This document shows, piece by piece, positions 15,941 to 27,583 of a DNA stretch of 64,000 nucleotides (the first letter of the stretch is position 1; every line of letters begins with the position of its first letter). The stretch is from assembly GCF_029946505.1 (NCBI RefSeq), contig NZ_JARZHG010000040.1, forward strand, positions 1 through 64,000. The letters are read 5' to 3'. The position numbers and the translations under genes are program-made. Origin of the DNA: Polyangium sp. y55x31 (lineage in GTDB: Bacteria; Myxococcota_A; Polyangia; Polyangiales; Polyangiaceae). The notes beneath the pieces are model-generated. The model had not been told where the DNA came from. It did not search any database and saw only the letters and a list, made by a program, of their open reading frames with translations.

Positions 15941-16585
15941 TTACGCCGCGACGAACGCCCCGAGCAGCGCGAGCCCTGCGCCCTGGCTCTTTTCGGGGTG
16001 GAATTGCACGGCCGTCACGTTGTCCCGCGCGACCGCCGCCGTGACCACGTTTGGCCCGTGCGTCACGGTCGCCACCACGATCGACGGATCCTCCGGCACC
16101 GCGTGATAGCTGTGCACGAAGTACACGTGCGGCGCCTCCGATCCCCAGGCGGCGAGCGCGCCTTCGGGCGCGCGCTTCATGTCCAGCCGATTCCACCCGA
16201 TGTGCGGGATCTTCACCACGTCCGCGCCCGCGCCCGGATCGAGCCTCCGCACCGCGCCGCGAAACACGGCGAGCCCCGCGGCCCCCGGCGCCTCCTCGCT
16301 CGTCTCGAACAGCGCTTGTAGCCCCAGGCAAATGCCGAGATAAGGTGTTCCCCGACGAACCGCCTCCCGCAGCGCCTCTCCGAGCTCGCCCGCGAGCGCC
16401 GCCGCGCAATCGCGGAATGCGCCTTGCCCGGGCACCACGATCTTGTCCGCGCCGAGCACGTCCTCGGGCCGCCCGCTGCGCACGACCTCGCTCGCCAGCC
16501 CGCGATCTTCCGCCGCGCGCGTGATCGCCCGCTCCACGCTGCGCAGGTTCCCCATCCCGAGATCCACGACCACGACGCACGCCAT
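15941..16585 (-). CDS. hisH: Imidazole glycerol phosphate synthase, glutaminase subunit (HisH)
   Basis: HisH releases ammonia from glutamine and channels it to HisF for ring closure to imidazole glycerol phosphate. The 214-residue class I amidotransferase has Cys86 in YLGICLGLQ, the oxyanion region VVPGQGAF, and His196/Glu198 in VQFHPEKSQ. The N-terminus VVVDLGMGNLRSVERA is typical. The start at 16585 lies 2 bp after the hisB stop, so they form an operon. HisF is not in the window. Confidence 0.95.
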   Translation of the reverse strand: MACVVVVDLGMGNLRSVERAITRAAEDRGLASEVVRSGRPEDVLGADKIVVPGQGAFRDCAAALAGELGEALREAVRRGTPYLGICLGLQALFETSEEAPGAAGLAVFRGAVRRLDPGAGADVVKIPHIGWNRLDMKRAPEGALAAWGSEAPHVYFVHSYHAVPEDPSIVVATVTHGPNVVTAAVARDNVTAVQFHPEKSQGAGLALLGAFVAA

Positions 16586-16587
16586 GG

Positions 16588-17184
16588 CTAGAGGCTCCCC
16601 TTCGTCGACGGGACCCCGGCCACGCGTGGATCGATCCGCGTCGCGCGCATCAGCGCCTTGGCGAAGGCCTTGAAGCTGATCTCGATGATGTGATGCAGGT
16701 TCTCGCCCTCGTGCATTTTGAGGTGCAAGTTGCACTGCGCCGACCGGGCGAACGCCTCGAAAAACACCGGCACGAGCTCCACGTCGAACGTCCCGACCTT
16801 CGCCTTCGGGAGCGGCACGCGAAACACGAAATACGCTCGACCCGAGAGATCGAGCGCGCACGTCACGAGCGCCTCGTCCATCGGCAGCGTCGCCTCGCCG
16901 TACCGAGTGATCCCGGCCTTGTCCCCGAGCGCCTGCGCGACGGCCGAGCCGAGCACGATCCCGAGATCCTCGGTCGTGTGATGCCCATCGATCTCCACGT
17001 CGCCCTGCGCCTCGACGGTCAGGTCGAAGAGCCCGTGCCGGGCGATCTGATCGAGCATGTGCGAGAGGAACGGCAGCGGCGTCGAGATGCGGCTTTTTCC
17101 GGTCCCGTCCAGATCGATCTCGACGGCGATGCGGGTCTCGTGGGTGACTCGTTCGGCACGAGCAACACGCGGCATGGCGGGCAT
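16588..17184 (-). CDS. hisB: Imidazoleglycerol-phosphate dehydratase (HisB)
   Basis: HisB dehydrates imidazole glycerol phosphate to imidazole acetol phosphate. This is the monofunctional 198-residue form without a histidinol-phosphatase domain. The metal-binding motifs GHHTTED and HHIIE are both present, with FLSHMLDQIARHGLFDL between the first strands. The ATG at 17184 is supported by AAGGAG 5 nt upstream; MPRV at 17175 is a weaker alternative. It is divergent from the lipoprotein gene with at most 39 bp between the starts, so its promoter must reach into that gene. Confidence 0.95.
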   Translation of the reverse strand: MPAMPRVARAERVTHETRIAVEIDLDGTGKSRISTPLPFLSHMLDQIARHGLFDLTVEAQGDVEIDGHHTTEDLGIVLGSAVAQALGDKAGITRYGEATLPMDEALVTCALDLSGRAYFVFRVPLPKAKVGTFDVELVPVFFEAFARSAQCNLHLKMHEGENLHHIIEISFKAFAKALMRATRIDPRVAGVPSTKGSL

Positions 17185-17223
17185 CCTAGCTCCTTTCGTC
17201 CGCAGATGTGTTATGCCCGCCTC

Positions 17224-17985
17224 GTGAAGCTCTCCGCCTGGCTCGTCGCCTTCGCGCTCCTCGGCGCCGCCTGCAGCCCGAGCACCCTCGTCCAGCAAGG
17301 GCCCAGCGACACGCTCCGCGCCTACGCACGCGCGCTCGAAGAAGGCCGCGTCGACGACGCCTATCGCCTCCTCTCCGACGACGCCAAGCGCTCGATGTCC
17401 CTCGAAGCGTTCCGCCGCGCGGTGAAGGAGAGCCCGGACGAGGTCATCGAGATCGCCCGCGCCGTCTCGCGCCCCGCGAGTGATCCGCTCGTCACGGCCA
17501 CCGTGAGCCTGCCGAACGGCGACGAGCTTCTCCTCGTGTACGAGGATGGCAAATGGCGCATCGACGCCGCCGCGATCGACCTCTACAGCCAGGCCACGCC
17601 GCGCCAGGCGCTCGCGGGCTTTTTGCGAGCCTTCGAGCGCAAGCGGTACGACGTCATCCTCCGCTACGTCCCCGACGCGGAGAAAGAAGGCATCACGCTC
17701 GGCGAGGAACCCGCGCCCGCGGCGCCCGCCGAGAACGCGCCGGCCGGAAAGCCCGACGCCGCGGCGGCGAAGACGACCGGCACGGAGCTCACAGCGGAAA
17801 AGCTCCGCGCGGCCTGGGAAGGCCCGCAGAAGGACCAGATCAACCGGATTGTCCAGGCCATCCGCACGGCGCTGCCGACGGCCGTCATCGAGGAGACCGG
17901 GGACAGCGCTTCGATGTCCTACGGCGCCGGCGGCACGGTCGCTCTGATCCGTGAGCACGGGCTCTGGAAAATTCGCGACTTCTGA
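17224..17985 (+). CDS. Lipoprotein with duplicated NTF2-like region
   Basis: This 253-residue predicted lipoprotein has the signal VKLSAWLVAFALLGAAC. Residues about 25-115 (TLRAYARALEEGRVDDAYRLLSDDAKR ... LLLVYEDGKWRID) and 125-253 (PRQALAGFLRAFERKRYDVILRYVP ... GTVALIREHGLWKIRDF) look like two copies of an NTF2/DUF4878-like module, separated by an Ala/Pro stretch. The GTG at 17224 is chosen because it gives the cleanest signal peptide. An in-frame ATG at 17206 would add six residues, and neither has a strong ribosome site. The function is unknown. Confidence 0.7.
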   Translation: MKLSAWLVAFALLGAACSPSTLVQQGPSDTLRAYARALEEGRVDDAYRLLSDDAKRSMSLEAFRRAVKESPDEVIEIARAVSRPASDPLVTATVSLPNGDELLLVYEDGKWRIDAAAIDLYSQATPRQALAGFLRAFERKRYDVILRYVPDAEKEGITLGEEPAPAAPAENAPAGKPDAAAAKTTGTELTAEKLRAAWEGPQKDQINRIVQAIRTALPTAVIEETGDSASMSYGAGGTVALIREHGLWKIRDF

Positions 17986-17997
17986 CGCGACCCGCAT

Positions 17998-18024
17998 CGG
18001 ACCTGCGCGTTACGAGCAGGTCCG
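17998..18024. promoter_or_regulatory. Hairpin between the lipoprotein gene and lon
   Basis: A perfect 9-bp stem CGGACCTGC/GCAGGTCCG closes a 9-nt loop. It starts 12 bp after the lipoprotein stop and ends 27 bp before the lon ATG. The plus strand has an A-run rather than a T-run after it, so it is not a classical terminator of the upstream gene. It could be a 5' leader structure of lon or a weak terminator. Confidence 0.4.
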
Positions 18025-18051
18025 CAAAAAATGTACTAGGGTGTCGCGCGT

Positions 18052-20447
<2,396 letters not shown>

Positions 20448-20451
<4 letters not shown>

Positions 20452-22778
20452 AACGCCACATCAAAGAATTGCTGAGCGCACGGCCGTCCTCGATCGGGAT
20501 CGGGGCGGTCGTGCTGCTCGTGGGCGCGATCGGCTTCTTGCCGCTGTTCGACGGGCCCGGCTACGAGAGCGCGCTCGCCGCGGGCCTCGTCGTGCCGAGC
20601 GTCGCGGCGATCACGACGGCGCTCGAGACGAGCAAGGCACGGACGGCGCCGTTCGACGCGTTCGCCTCGGGGCTCGCGCGGGGCGCGCTCCTCGCGGGCG
20701 TCGCGTGGCTCGTCACGATCGTCCACGGCCTGCGCGCGGGGTTTTGTGATCCGCTCTCCGGCTCGGTCCTGTTCGCCCTCGGCCCCGGCGTCGGCGCGCT
20801 GCTCGCGGGCGCGTGGGGCGCGGCGGCGGGCGAGATCGCGGGGCGCGTGAAGCGAAGGCGTCTCGCGGCGGTGCTGCTCGCGCTCGCGGCGCCGCTCGGG
20901 TCCGTGGTCGTCTCGCTCGTCCGCTTCTACACGAGCCCGATGGTGTTCGCGTACGACCCGTTCGTCGGCTACTTCAGCGGCAGCCTCTACGACACGGTCA
21001 TCGATGCGTCGGGCCTCCACGCATACCGCGTCGGATCGGCCGCGACGCTGCTCGCGGGCGCCGTGCTCGCGTCGCACCTCGTGCGCACGGACGACGGCAA
21101 GCTCGCGCGCCGCTCGATCAGCCGGCCGAGCGCGATCGTGCTCGGCGTGTTCGCGGCCGCGGCGAGCCTCGGGATGACGTTTTTCGGTCACCGCCTCGGG
21201 CACTGGCACACGCCCGCGAGCATCGCCGAGACGCTCGGCGGCAGGGTCGAGAGCGAGCGTTGCGATGTCGTCTACCCGCGCGGCATGCCCCGCGAGGACG
21301 CGCTCCGCTTCGCGCGCGATTGCACGGCGCACGTCGTCGCGCAGGAGGCGTGGCTGGAGACGAAGGGGCCCGCGAAGATCACCGCGTACCTCTTCGCCGA
21401 TCCCACGCAAAAAGGCGCGCTCATGGGCGCGGCCGACACGTACATCGCCAAGCCCTGGCGAAACGAGGTCTACGTCCAGCAGAACGGCTACCCGCACCCC
21501 GTGCTCGGCCACGAGATCGCGCACGTGATGGCTGGATCCTTCGGCCGCGGGCCTTTCCGCATCGCCGGCAGCTTCGGCGGCCTCTTGCCGAACCCCGGCC
21601 TCATCGAGGGCATCGCCGTCGCGACCTCGCCGCACGAGGGCGCGCTCTCGGCCCGCGAGTGGGCCAAGGCCATGAAGGACCTCGGCAAGCTGCCCAAGCT
21701 CTCGCGCCTCTTCGCGCTCGGGTTTCTCGGGGAAAACTCCAGCGTCGCGTACACGGCGAGCGGCGCGTTCGTGGGGTTCGTCAAGGAACGTTACGGCGCG
21801 GCGGCGGTGCGCGCGTGGTACGGCGGCGGGTCGCTGCCGGAGATCACGGGCGCGAGCTGGGACGATCTCGAACGGGCGTTCCACGAAGATCTCGATCGCG
21901 TGGTGCTCCCCGAGGCCGCCGCGGCCCAGGCGCGCGCGCGCTTCGAGCGGCCCGGGATCTTCGGCCGGCGATGCCCGCATGTGGTCGACGCCTGCCGCAA
22001 GCGCGCCGAGGAAGAGAAGGCCCGCGGCGACGACGAGGGCGTGATCGAGGCGCTCCGCGAGGCCCTCGCGCTCGATCCCGGCGAGAGCGGCGCGCGCGTC
22101 TCCATCGCCCGCGCCCTCGTTCGCCTGGGCAAACCCGACGCCGGCAAGGCCGAGCTCCAGGCGATCGCCGACGACGCGCGCTTTCCGCGTCACGTCCGGG
22201 ACCGCGCGCTGGAGGAGCTCGGCGACCTCGCGCTCGCGGAGGGCGATCACGAGCGCGCGATGGTGCATTATCGCGAGGTCATGTCCCGCACCGTCGAAGA
22301 GGATCAGCTCCGCACCCTCGACGTGAAGCTCGAAGCCACCCAGAACCCGCGCAGCAAGGACGCGATCGTCGCGCTGCTCGTGGGCACGAAGGGCCGCGGG
22401 CCCGACAAGGTGCGCGCCGCGGAGGAGCTCGGCGCCTGGGCCGCGAGCTCGCCGGACGACGGTTTGCCCGACTACCTCCTCGCGCGCGGGTACGTGGGCA
22501 GCGGCGACTTTGCGGAGGCCGCGTGGCGGCTCGATCGTGCGCTCGGGCGCCGCCTCGCGATTGGCCGGGTCGCGGCCGAGACCGAGCGCCTGCGCCTGGT
22601 CACGGCCTGCGCGCTCGAGGACCGTCCCACCGCCGAGCGGATGACGCTCGCGTACGTCGCGCGGAAAGACGTTCCACGCGCGCGCCGCGAGGCCGCGGCG
22701 AGCCTGTATGCTCGTTGCACGGGCGCAGCCGCGCCGGCCGTCCCCGAGGCCACGAAGGCCGGGGGCGCGCTTCCATGA
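20448..22778 (+). CDS. Membrane zinc metallopeptidase with TPR-like tail
   Basis: This 776-residue integral membrane protein starts at GTG 20448 (overlapping the lon stop). Residues about 15-245 hold six or so hydrophobic helices. The following soluble part carries HEIAH at 355-359 and Glu387 in GLIEGIAVA, the gluzincin arrangement of two His and a distant Glu that binds one zinc; this resembles the peptidase MA-like family. Residues about 515-760 are helical repeats of TPR type (GVIEALREALALDPGES, AMVHYREVM). The next gene overlaps by ATGA. Position after lon suggests a role in envelope proteolysis, which is inference. Confidence 0.78.
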
Positions 22779-25234
22779 GGGAGGGATCGGTGCCCGATCT
22801 GGACAAACTCGTCGTCCTCAACGCCGTGCTGCGCGTGGCGGCTCGTCACCCGAGCTTGCTCGCGCCGGCGGCGTTCGAGGACCTTTCGCGCGCGCTCGCG
22901 GCGCACATCGAGTTCGCCTCCGTCGCCGTGCTCATGCCGGACGACGAGGGCTACCAGCGCTTCTACACCGACAACGCCGATCCGAACCTGCCCGGCACCG
23001 TCCGCTTCGGCGCCCGCATCCCCTTCGATCCGAGCTTCTACCAGCGCATCTACGTCGAGGTTCGTCCGTACATCTGCGACGACACGCGCCTCGGCAACGA
23101 GATCGAGCGTTCGGTCGGCGAGGTCGGCTACCGGTCCTACGTGGCCGTGCCCGTGCGCTCGCCGGACGGCAAGCGCGTGCTCGCCTCATTCTCCGTGACC
23201 TTCGCGGAGCCGGGCGCCGCGCGCCATGCGCCCGTCGACATCATCGAGGAGATCGGGGACATCATCGGCGCGAGCATCGAGCGTTCGCTCCGATCCGCGC
23301 GGGAGCGAAGGCTCGCGATGATCCTCGACACCTCCGGGGACGCGATGATCGCCTGGGATCGGAGCGGCCGCGTGACCGACGCGAACGGCGCCGCGCTCGC
23401 GCTCACGGGCCATACGCGCGACGAGCTCATCGGCCGGAAGATCGGATCCCTCCTCGATCCCGAGCCCGATCCGGCCGTGGGTTTGCCGCAGCCCGACGCG
23501 CGCCTCGTGCTCGTCGCGCGCACGCCCGAAGGGCAAGCCCGACGTTTGCCCGTGGCCGCGACGATCACGGCCGTGGAGGACGATCCGCTCGTCGCATGCC
23601 ACGCGCTTTTGCGTGATCTCTCGGCGTGGGAGGCGAGCGAGCGCGAGGTGGTCGCGCACCTCGCGCGTATCCGCGAGCTCGAAGAGCAGCATCGCACGCT
23701 GCTCGACAACGCCCCGCTCGTGATCTTCCGGCTCGATCCGAGGACGCTCGAGCTCGTGTACCTGAACCACTGCGCCGAGCGTCTTCTCGGCGTCCCGCTC
23801 GACGAGGCGCTCGCGACGCCGGGATTTTTGTGCGGGGTGCACGTCGATCAGGAGGGCGCGGCCGCGTACGACGAGGCCGTCCTCCGGGCCCGCGCGGGCA
23901 TGCGCTCCTCGCCGTACGAGGCTCGCCTCGCGCGTCGCGGCGCGCATGCGATCACGGCGCGCGGCACGATCTACCCGCTCGTCGGCAAGGGCGGCGAAGT
24001 CGTCGCGATCGAGGGCCTCTTCATGGACGTGAGCGTCGAGCACGCCGCGCGCACGCGCCTCATCCAGGCCGATCGCCTCTCCACGCTGGGCACGCTCGCC
24101 GCCGGCGTCGCGCACGAGATCAACAACCCCGCCGCGTTCATCCTGCTCGGCCTCGACATGATGGCCCGCATGCTCGACGGCCCCGGCGTCGATCTCGGCC
24201 CCACCGTCTCCGAGCAGGTGCGCCACATGCTCGGCGAGCTGCGCGACTCCACGCGCCGCATCGTCGACATCGTCCGCGACCTCCGCATGTTCGCCCGCGC
24301 GCCGGCCGGCACGCGCCGCATCGCGGTCGACGTGAACCGCACGGTCGAGAGCGCCCTCTCGCTCACGCGCGGCCAGATCATCGAGCGCGCGCGGATCGTC
24401 CGCGATCTCGGCGACGTGCCGCCCGTCATCATCGACGAAGGCCGGCTCGGGCAGGTGCTCGTGAACCTGCTCGTCAACGCGGCGCAGGCGATCCCGCGCA
24501 ACGCGCCCGGCGAGCCTGCGGTCACGGTCACGACGCGCAGCGAGGATCCACGCACGGTGGAGATCGACGTGCGGGATACGGGCGTGGGGATCTCGCCGGA
24601 GATCCTCGATCGCATCTGGGATCCGTTCTTCACCACGAAGGAGCCCGGCGCGGGCACGGGGCTCGGGCTCTCGATCAGCCGCGAGATCATCGAGCGCAGC
24701 GGCGGCCGCATCTACGTCGAGAGCCCGATCGAAGGCGAAGATCCGCCGCGCGGCGCGCGTTTCGTGATCGTTTTACCTGCCGCGGGGAGGGGCGACTCGT
24801 CGATCCCGCCGATGCCCTCGACGCCGCCGCGCTCGATCAAGAGCGGCGTGCGTGTGCTCGTGGTGGAGGACGAGGCGCCGCTCGCGCGCGCGCTCGCGGA
24901 GGAGATCGGCCGGGTGCACGAGGTCTCCGTGGCGGGCGGGGCGCAGGGCGCGCTGGAGGCGATTTCGGGGCAGCGGTTCGACGTGATCCTCTGCGATCTC
25001 CGGATGCCCGGCATGAGCGGCGAGGCGTTTTACGAGAAGGTCGCCGCAGACAAACCCGAGGTCGCGAAGCGTTTCGTATTCATGACGGGCGTCGGCTTCG
25101 GCGCCGACGTGGAGCGATTCCTCGCGGAGTCGGGGCGGCCGGTGCTGGAAAAGCCGTTCTCCGCGGAGGATGCGCTCGCGGTGATCCAGAAGGTGGTCAC
25201 GCGGCACGGGCGGGCGCTTTTGCCGGGGCGGTGA
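22775..25234 (+). CDS. Hybrid sensor histidine kinase (GAF-PAS-PAS-HisKA-HATPase-REC)
   Basis: This 819-residue protein has no membrane segment. The order is a GAF-like domain (about 10-165), PAS 1 (about 185-290, LDTSGDAMIAWDRSGRVTDAN), PAS 2 (about 305-425, LLDNAPLVIFRLDPRTLELVYLN), HisKA with His447 in GVAHEINNPAA, HATPase with NLLVNAAQAI (N box), DTGVGI (G1) and GTGLGLSI (G2), and a C-terminal receiver with VVEDE, Asp741 in CDLRMPG and Lys in PVLEKPFS. It likely autophosphorylates and passes the phosphate to its own receiver; the output partner is not nearby. ATGA overlap with the metallopeptidase gene implies coupled expression. Confidence 0.92.
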   Translation: MREGSVPDLDKLVVLNAVLRVAARHPSLLAPAAFEDLSRALAAHIEFASVAVLMPDDEGYQRFYTDNADPNLPGTVRFGARIPFDPSFYQRIYVEVRPYICDDTRLGNEIERSVGEVGYRSYVAVPVRSPDGKRVLASFSVTFAEPGAARHAPVDIIEEIGDIIGASIERSLRSARERRLAMILDTSGDAMIAWDRSGRVTDANGAALALTGHTRDELIGRKIGSLLDPEPDPAVGLPQPDARLVLVARTPEGQARRLPVAATITAVEDDPLVACHALLRDLSAWEASEREVVAHLARIRELEEQHRTLLDNAPLVIFRLDPRTLELVYLNHCAERLLGVPLDEALATPGFLCGVHVDQEGAAAYDEAVLRARAGMRSSPYEARLARRGAHAITARGTIYPLVGKGGEVVAIEGLFMDVSVEHAARTRLIQADRLSTLGTLAAGVAHEINNPAAFILLGLDMMARMLDGPGVDLGPTVSEQVRHMLGELRDSTRRIVDIVRDLRMFARAPAGTRRIAVDVNRTVESALSLTRGQIIERARIVRDLGDVPPVIIDEGRLGQVLVNLLVNAAQAIPRNAPGEPAVTVTTRSEDPRTVEIDVRDTGVGISPEILDRIWDPFFTTKEPGAGTGLGLSISREIIERSGGRIYVESPIEGEDPPRGARFVIVLPAAGRGDSSIPPMPSTPPRSIKSGVRVLVVEDEAPLARALAEEIGRVHEVSVAGGAQGALEAISGQRFDVILCDLRMPGMSGEAFYEKVAADKPEVAKRFVFMTGVGFGADVERFLAESGRPVLEKPFSAEDALAVIQKVVTRHGRALLPGR

Positions 25235-25236
25235 CG

Positions 25237-25950
25237 TCAGCCGTCGGAGATGGCTCCAGGCGTCGGGGCCTTTCCGGTCGGCTGCATCGCCTCGAGCGTG
25301 TCGATGTATCCGAACACCTTTGCTTCGAGGTCCCGGGGCAGCGCCGGGTTTTTCTTGATCTCGCGGACCAGATCGTCTCGCAGGCGCCCGAGCAATCCGA
25401 CGGCTGACGAGCGGAGCTGAGCGGCCTGTTTTCGGGCTGCTTTGGGCACGTCGGCGCGATCGCTGAGCGTGAGATGGATCTGCTCGCCGGCTTCGAGGAA
25501 ACCTTTGGCTGCTTCGAGCAACGTGCCGCCGTCCGCGAGGGGGAAACGTTCGAGGTCGGCTTTCATCGAGGCGAGCAGGGGTTTTCGTTCGAGGGCGCGC
25601 TCGGCCTGGACGGCATAGGACGCGCCGAGCTCGGCCATCTGGGGGATGAATGCGGCGCGGATCCGCTCGGCGGCGGCGACGGTCTGGGGGCTCGCGCCGG
25701 GCAATCGCAGATACACCTCGGTCGTGAAATAAATGGCGGCGCCGAATCCGTCGTGTGTGTCGTTGAGCGCATCCAGCGTCGCCGCGTGGGGCGCGCCGCC
25801 GGTGAGCGCGGGCGGGAGCGCTTCGATTGCGGCGATCTGCTCTTCGATTTGAGGCTCGTAATAAGCGCCGGCCTTCGACTGGATGAGGTCCGGTCGGCGC
25901 TTGTCGAGCAGGTCCCGGAGGCCGAGCTTGACGGAAGTGAGGGTCAACAT
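25237..25950 (-). CDS. Uncharacterised helical protein
   Basis: I do not recognise this 237-residue protein. It begins MLTLTSVKLGLRDLLDKRRPD, contains FGAAIYFTTEVYLRLPGASPQTVAAAERI and is predicted almost wholly helical, with no signal or membrane segment. It has no clear ribosome site. The reading frame stays open upstream through the G-rich repeat, but that part translates to Pro/Arg-rich low complexity and is probably noncoding. Its stop is 2 bp from the stop of the histidine kinase gene within the palindrome TGACGTCA. Confidence 0.6.
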   Translation of the reverse strand: MLTLTSVKLGLRDLLDKRRPDLIQSKAGAYYEPQIEEQIAAIEALPPALTGGAPHAATLDALNDTHDGFGAAIYFTTEVYLRLPGASPQTVAAAERIRAAFIPQMAELGASYAVQAERALERKPLLASMKADLERFPLADGGTLLEAAKGFLEAGEQIHLTLSDRADVPKAARKQAAQLRSSAVGLLGRLRDDLVREIKKNPALPRDLEAKVFGYIDTLEAMQPTGKAPTPGAISDG

Positions 25951-25998
25951 GGGGCGGGAGTGTAAGCGAAGTGTGTGGGACGGACACCGGAAGATGAG

Positions 25999-26168
25999 GT
26001 CGACGGCGTGCTTGGTCGACCGGGGGTGATGTTGGGGTGCGGTCGACGGGATGGGGAGCGCGTTGGGGCAGGGGGCAGGCGCCGTCGACCGCGTGAGCGA
26101 GCGGGGCGGGGCAGGGGGAGGGGGCGGTCGACCGCGTAAGTGAGCGAGTCGGGGCAGGGGGCGGGGAC
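25999..26168. repeat. G-rich tandem repeat with GTCGAC, period about 42 bp
   Basis: Imperfect units each start with GTCGAC at 25999, 26015, 26042, 26084 and 26127. The last three are 42-43 bp long and share a GGGGCAGGGGG core. They lie in a 346-bp gap (25951-26296) between two divergent genes, where no other gene or clear promoter was seen. The plus strand has many runs of four or more G, so G-quadruplex formation is possible. Confidence 0.75.
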
Positions 26169-26296
26169 GAGCGACGGCGCGGGGGAGCGGATCGGGGGTT
26201 GTCGTCAGGGGCGGCGTGGGGCGCAGGCGAGCGAGTCGAGGTGGCCTCGGAAGGTGGACGTCCTTGGATCGACCCGCTAGCGTTCGCGCACGGATC

Positions 26297-27583
26297 ATGG
26301 AACAGCCCGACCTTCGTTCCGTGCAGAAAGCGCTCTTCCAGGCGCTGCGCGATCGCCCGCTCGATCTGCTCGACGAGGCGGACCGCAAGCTCTACGAGCC
26401 GCTGCACGACGACGATCACGATCCGGTCAAGCGCCTGTTCGATAACATCGAGTTCAGCGAGAACGAGAGTGTCCAGCTCGTCGCGGGTTTTCGCGGGACG
26501 GGCAAAACGACCGAGTTTTCGCGCCTGGAAAGGGACCTGTGGGAGCACGGGTATCTCGTGATCCGGGTCGACCTCGACGAGTACCTCGACATGCACTCGG
26601 CGATCGATATCCGTGACTTCCTGCTGATCATGGCGGGCGCGATCAGCGATAGGCTCACGGACGAGAGGTTGCTCGGCGTGAACGAGGGCCTGGAAAAAGG
26701 TTTTTGGGAGCGAGCACGTGATCTCATTCCCGGTGGGGTCGAGGCCCGGGAGTCCACGGTCAAGACGCCGGTGGGGGACTTGAAGCTCGCGTTCCGGAGC
26801 GATCCCTCCTTTCGCGAACGGGTCCGCAAGGCATTCGCCGGCCGCCTCGCCGAACTCGTCGAGCAGGTACGGGTACACCACGCCAACGTGCTGAAAGCCC
26901 TCGCGACGCGTGCGCGCAAAGCGGTGAAGCTCGTCGTCATCCTCGACTCCCTCGAACACCTTCGCGGGACCTTCGAGAAAGCCGAGGACGTCCGCCGCAG
27001 CGTGGAGGAGCTTTTCCTCACGCACGCGACCCATATCGGTTTGCCGAACACGCACATGGTGATGAGCGTGCCCGCGTTCCTGGTGCTCCAGGGGGACAAC
27101 CTCGCGGCGCAATTCGTCAATGGCGCCGTCCAGGCCTGGCCGGCGTATCGTGTCGCGAACCGCGCCGGGGAACGTACGGCGGTGGTGGATCGGATGGTCT
27201 CGCTGGTAAGCAAGCGCGGTGATTGGCGCCGGCTCCTCCCGGACCAGCCGGCGCTCGAAAAACTCATCCTCGCCTCGGGCGGACACCTGCGCGATCTCCT
27301 CAATATGCTCATCGAGGCGATCCACCTCGCGGGGAAGGGCGTGAGCCCCGAAGCGGCCGAGAAGATCGTGAACATCGCGCGGCGCGCCTACATGCCGCTC
27401 TACAAGGACGAGATCGGCGTTCTGCGTCGTATCGCCGAGTCGCGGGACGTCCGGGAGATCAATACCGACGAGCAGGAGTATCTCCTGCGGTTCCTCGATT
27501 CGGGACTCGTGCTCTGTTACATGAACGACGACTTCTGGTACGACGTTCACCCGCTCGTGCGGGACGTCGTGCGTGCCCCATGA
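26297..27583 (+). CDS. P-loop ATPase (STAND/AAA-like), first gene of an ATPase-TPR pair
   Basis: This 428-residue protein starts MEQPDLRSVQ. Walker A is GFRGTGKTT at 64-72 (Lys70), and Walker B is KLVVILDSLEHL with Asp217. Further on come LILASGGHLRDLLNMLIEAI, a sensor-like segment, and a C-terminal winged-helix-like part (EIGVLRRIAESRDV ... LLRFLDSGLVLCYMN, DDFWYDVHPLVRDVV). This layout is like ATPases that act as signalling or defence switches. The next gene overlaps by ATGA, so the two proteins probably form one system. Codon GC is visibly lower than in surrounding genes, consistent with acquisition. The function is unknown. Confidence 0.75.
   Translation: MEQPDLRSVQKALFQALRDRPLDLLDEADRKLYEPLHDDDHDPVKRLFDNIEFSENESVQLVAGFRGTGKTTEFSRLERDLWEHGYLVIRVDLDEYLDMHSAIDIRDFLLIMAGAISDRLTDERLLGVNEGLEKGFWERARDLIPGGVEARESTVKTPVGDLKLAFRSDPSFRERVRKAFAGRLAELVEQVRVHHANVLKALATRARKAVKLVVILDSLEHLRGTFEKAEDVRRSVEELFLTHATHIGLPNTHMVMSVPAFLVLQGDNLAAQFVNGAVQAWPAYRVANRAGERTAVVDRMVSLVSKRGDWRRLLPDQPALEKLILASGGHLRDLLNMLIEAIHLAGKGVSPEAAEKIVNIARRAYMPLYKDEIGVLRRIAESRDVREINTDEQEYLLRFLDSGLVLCYMNDDFWYDVHPLVRDVVRAP

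Noticed and set aside
25951-26388. N-terminal Pro/Arg-rich extension of the gene at 25237
   Set aside because: It translates the G-rich tandem repeat and has no family-like sequence, so it is probably intergenic.
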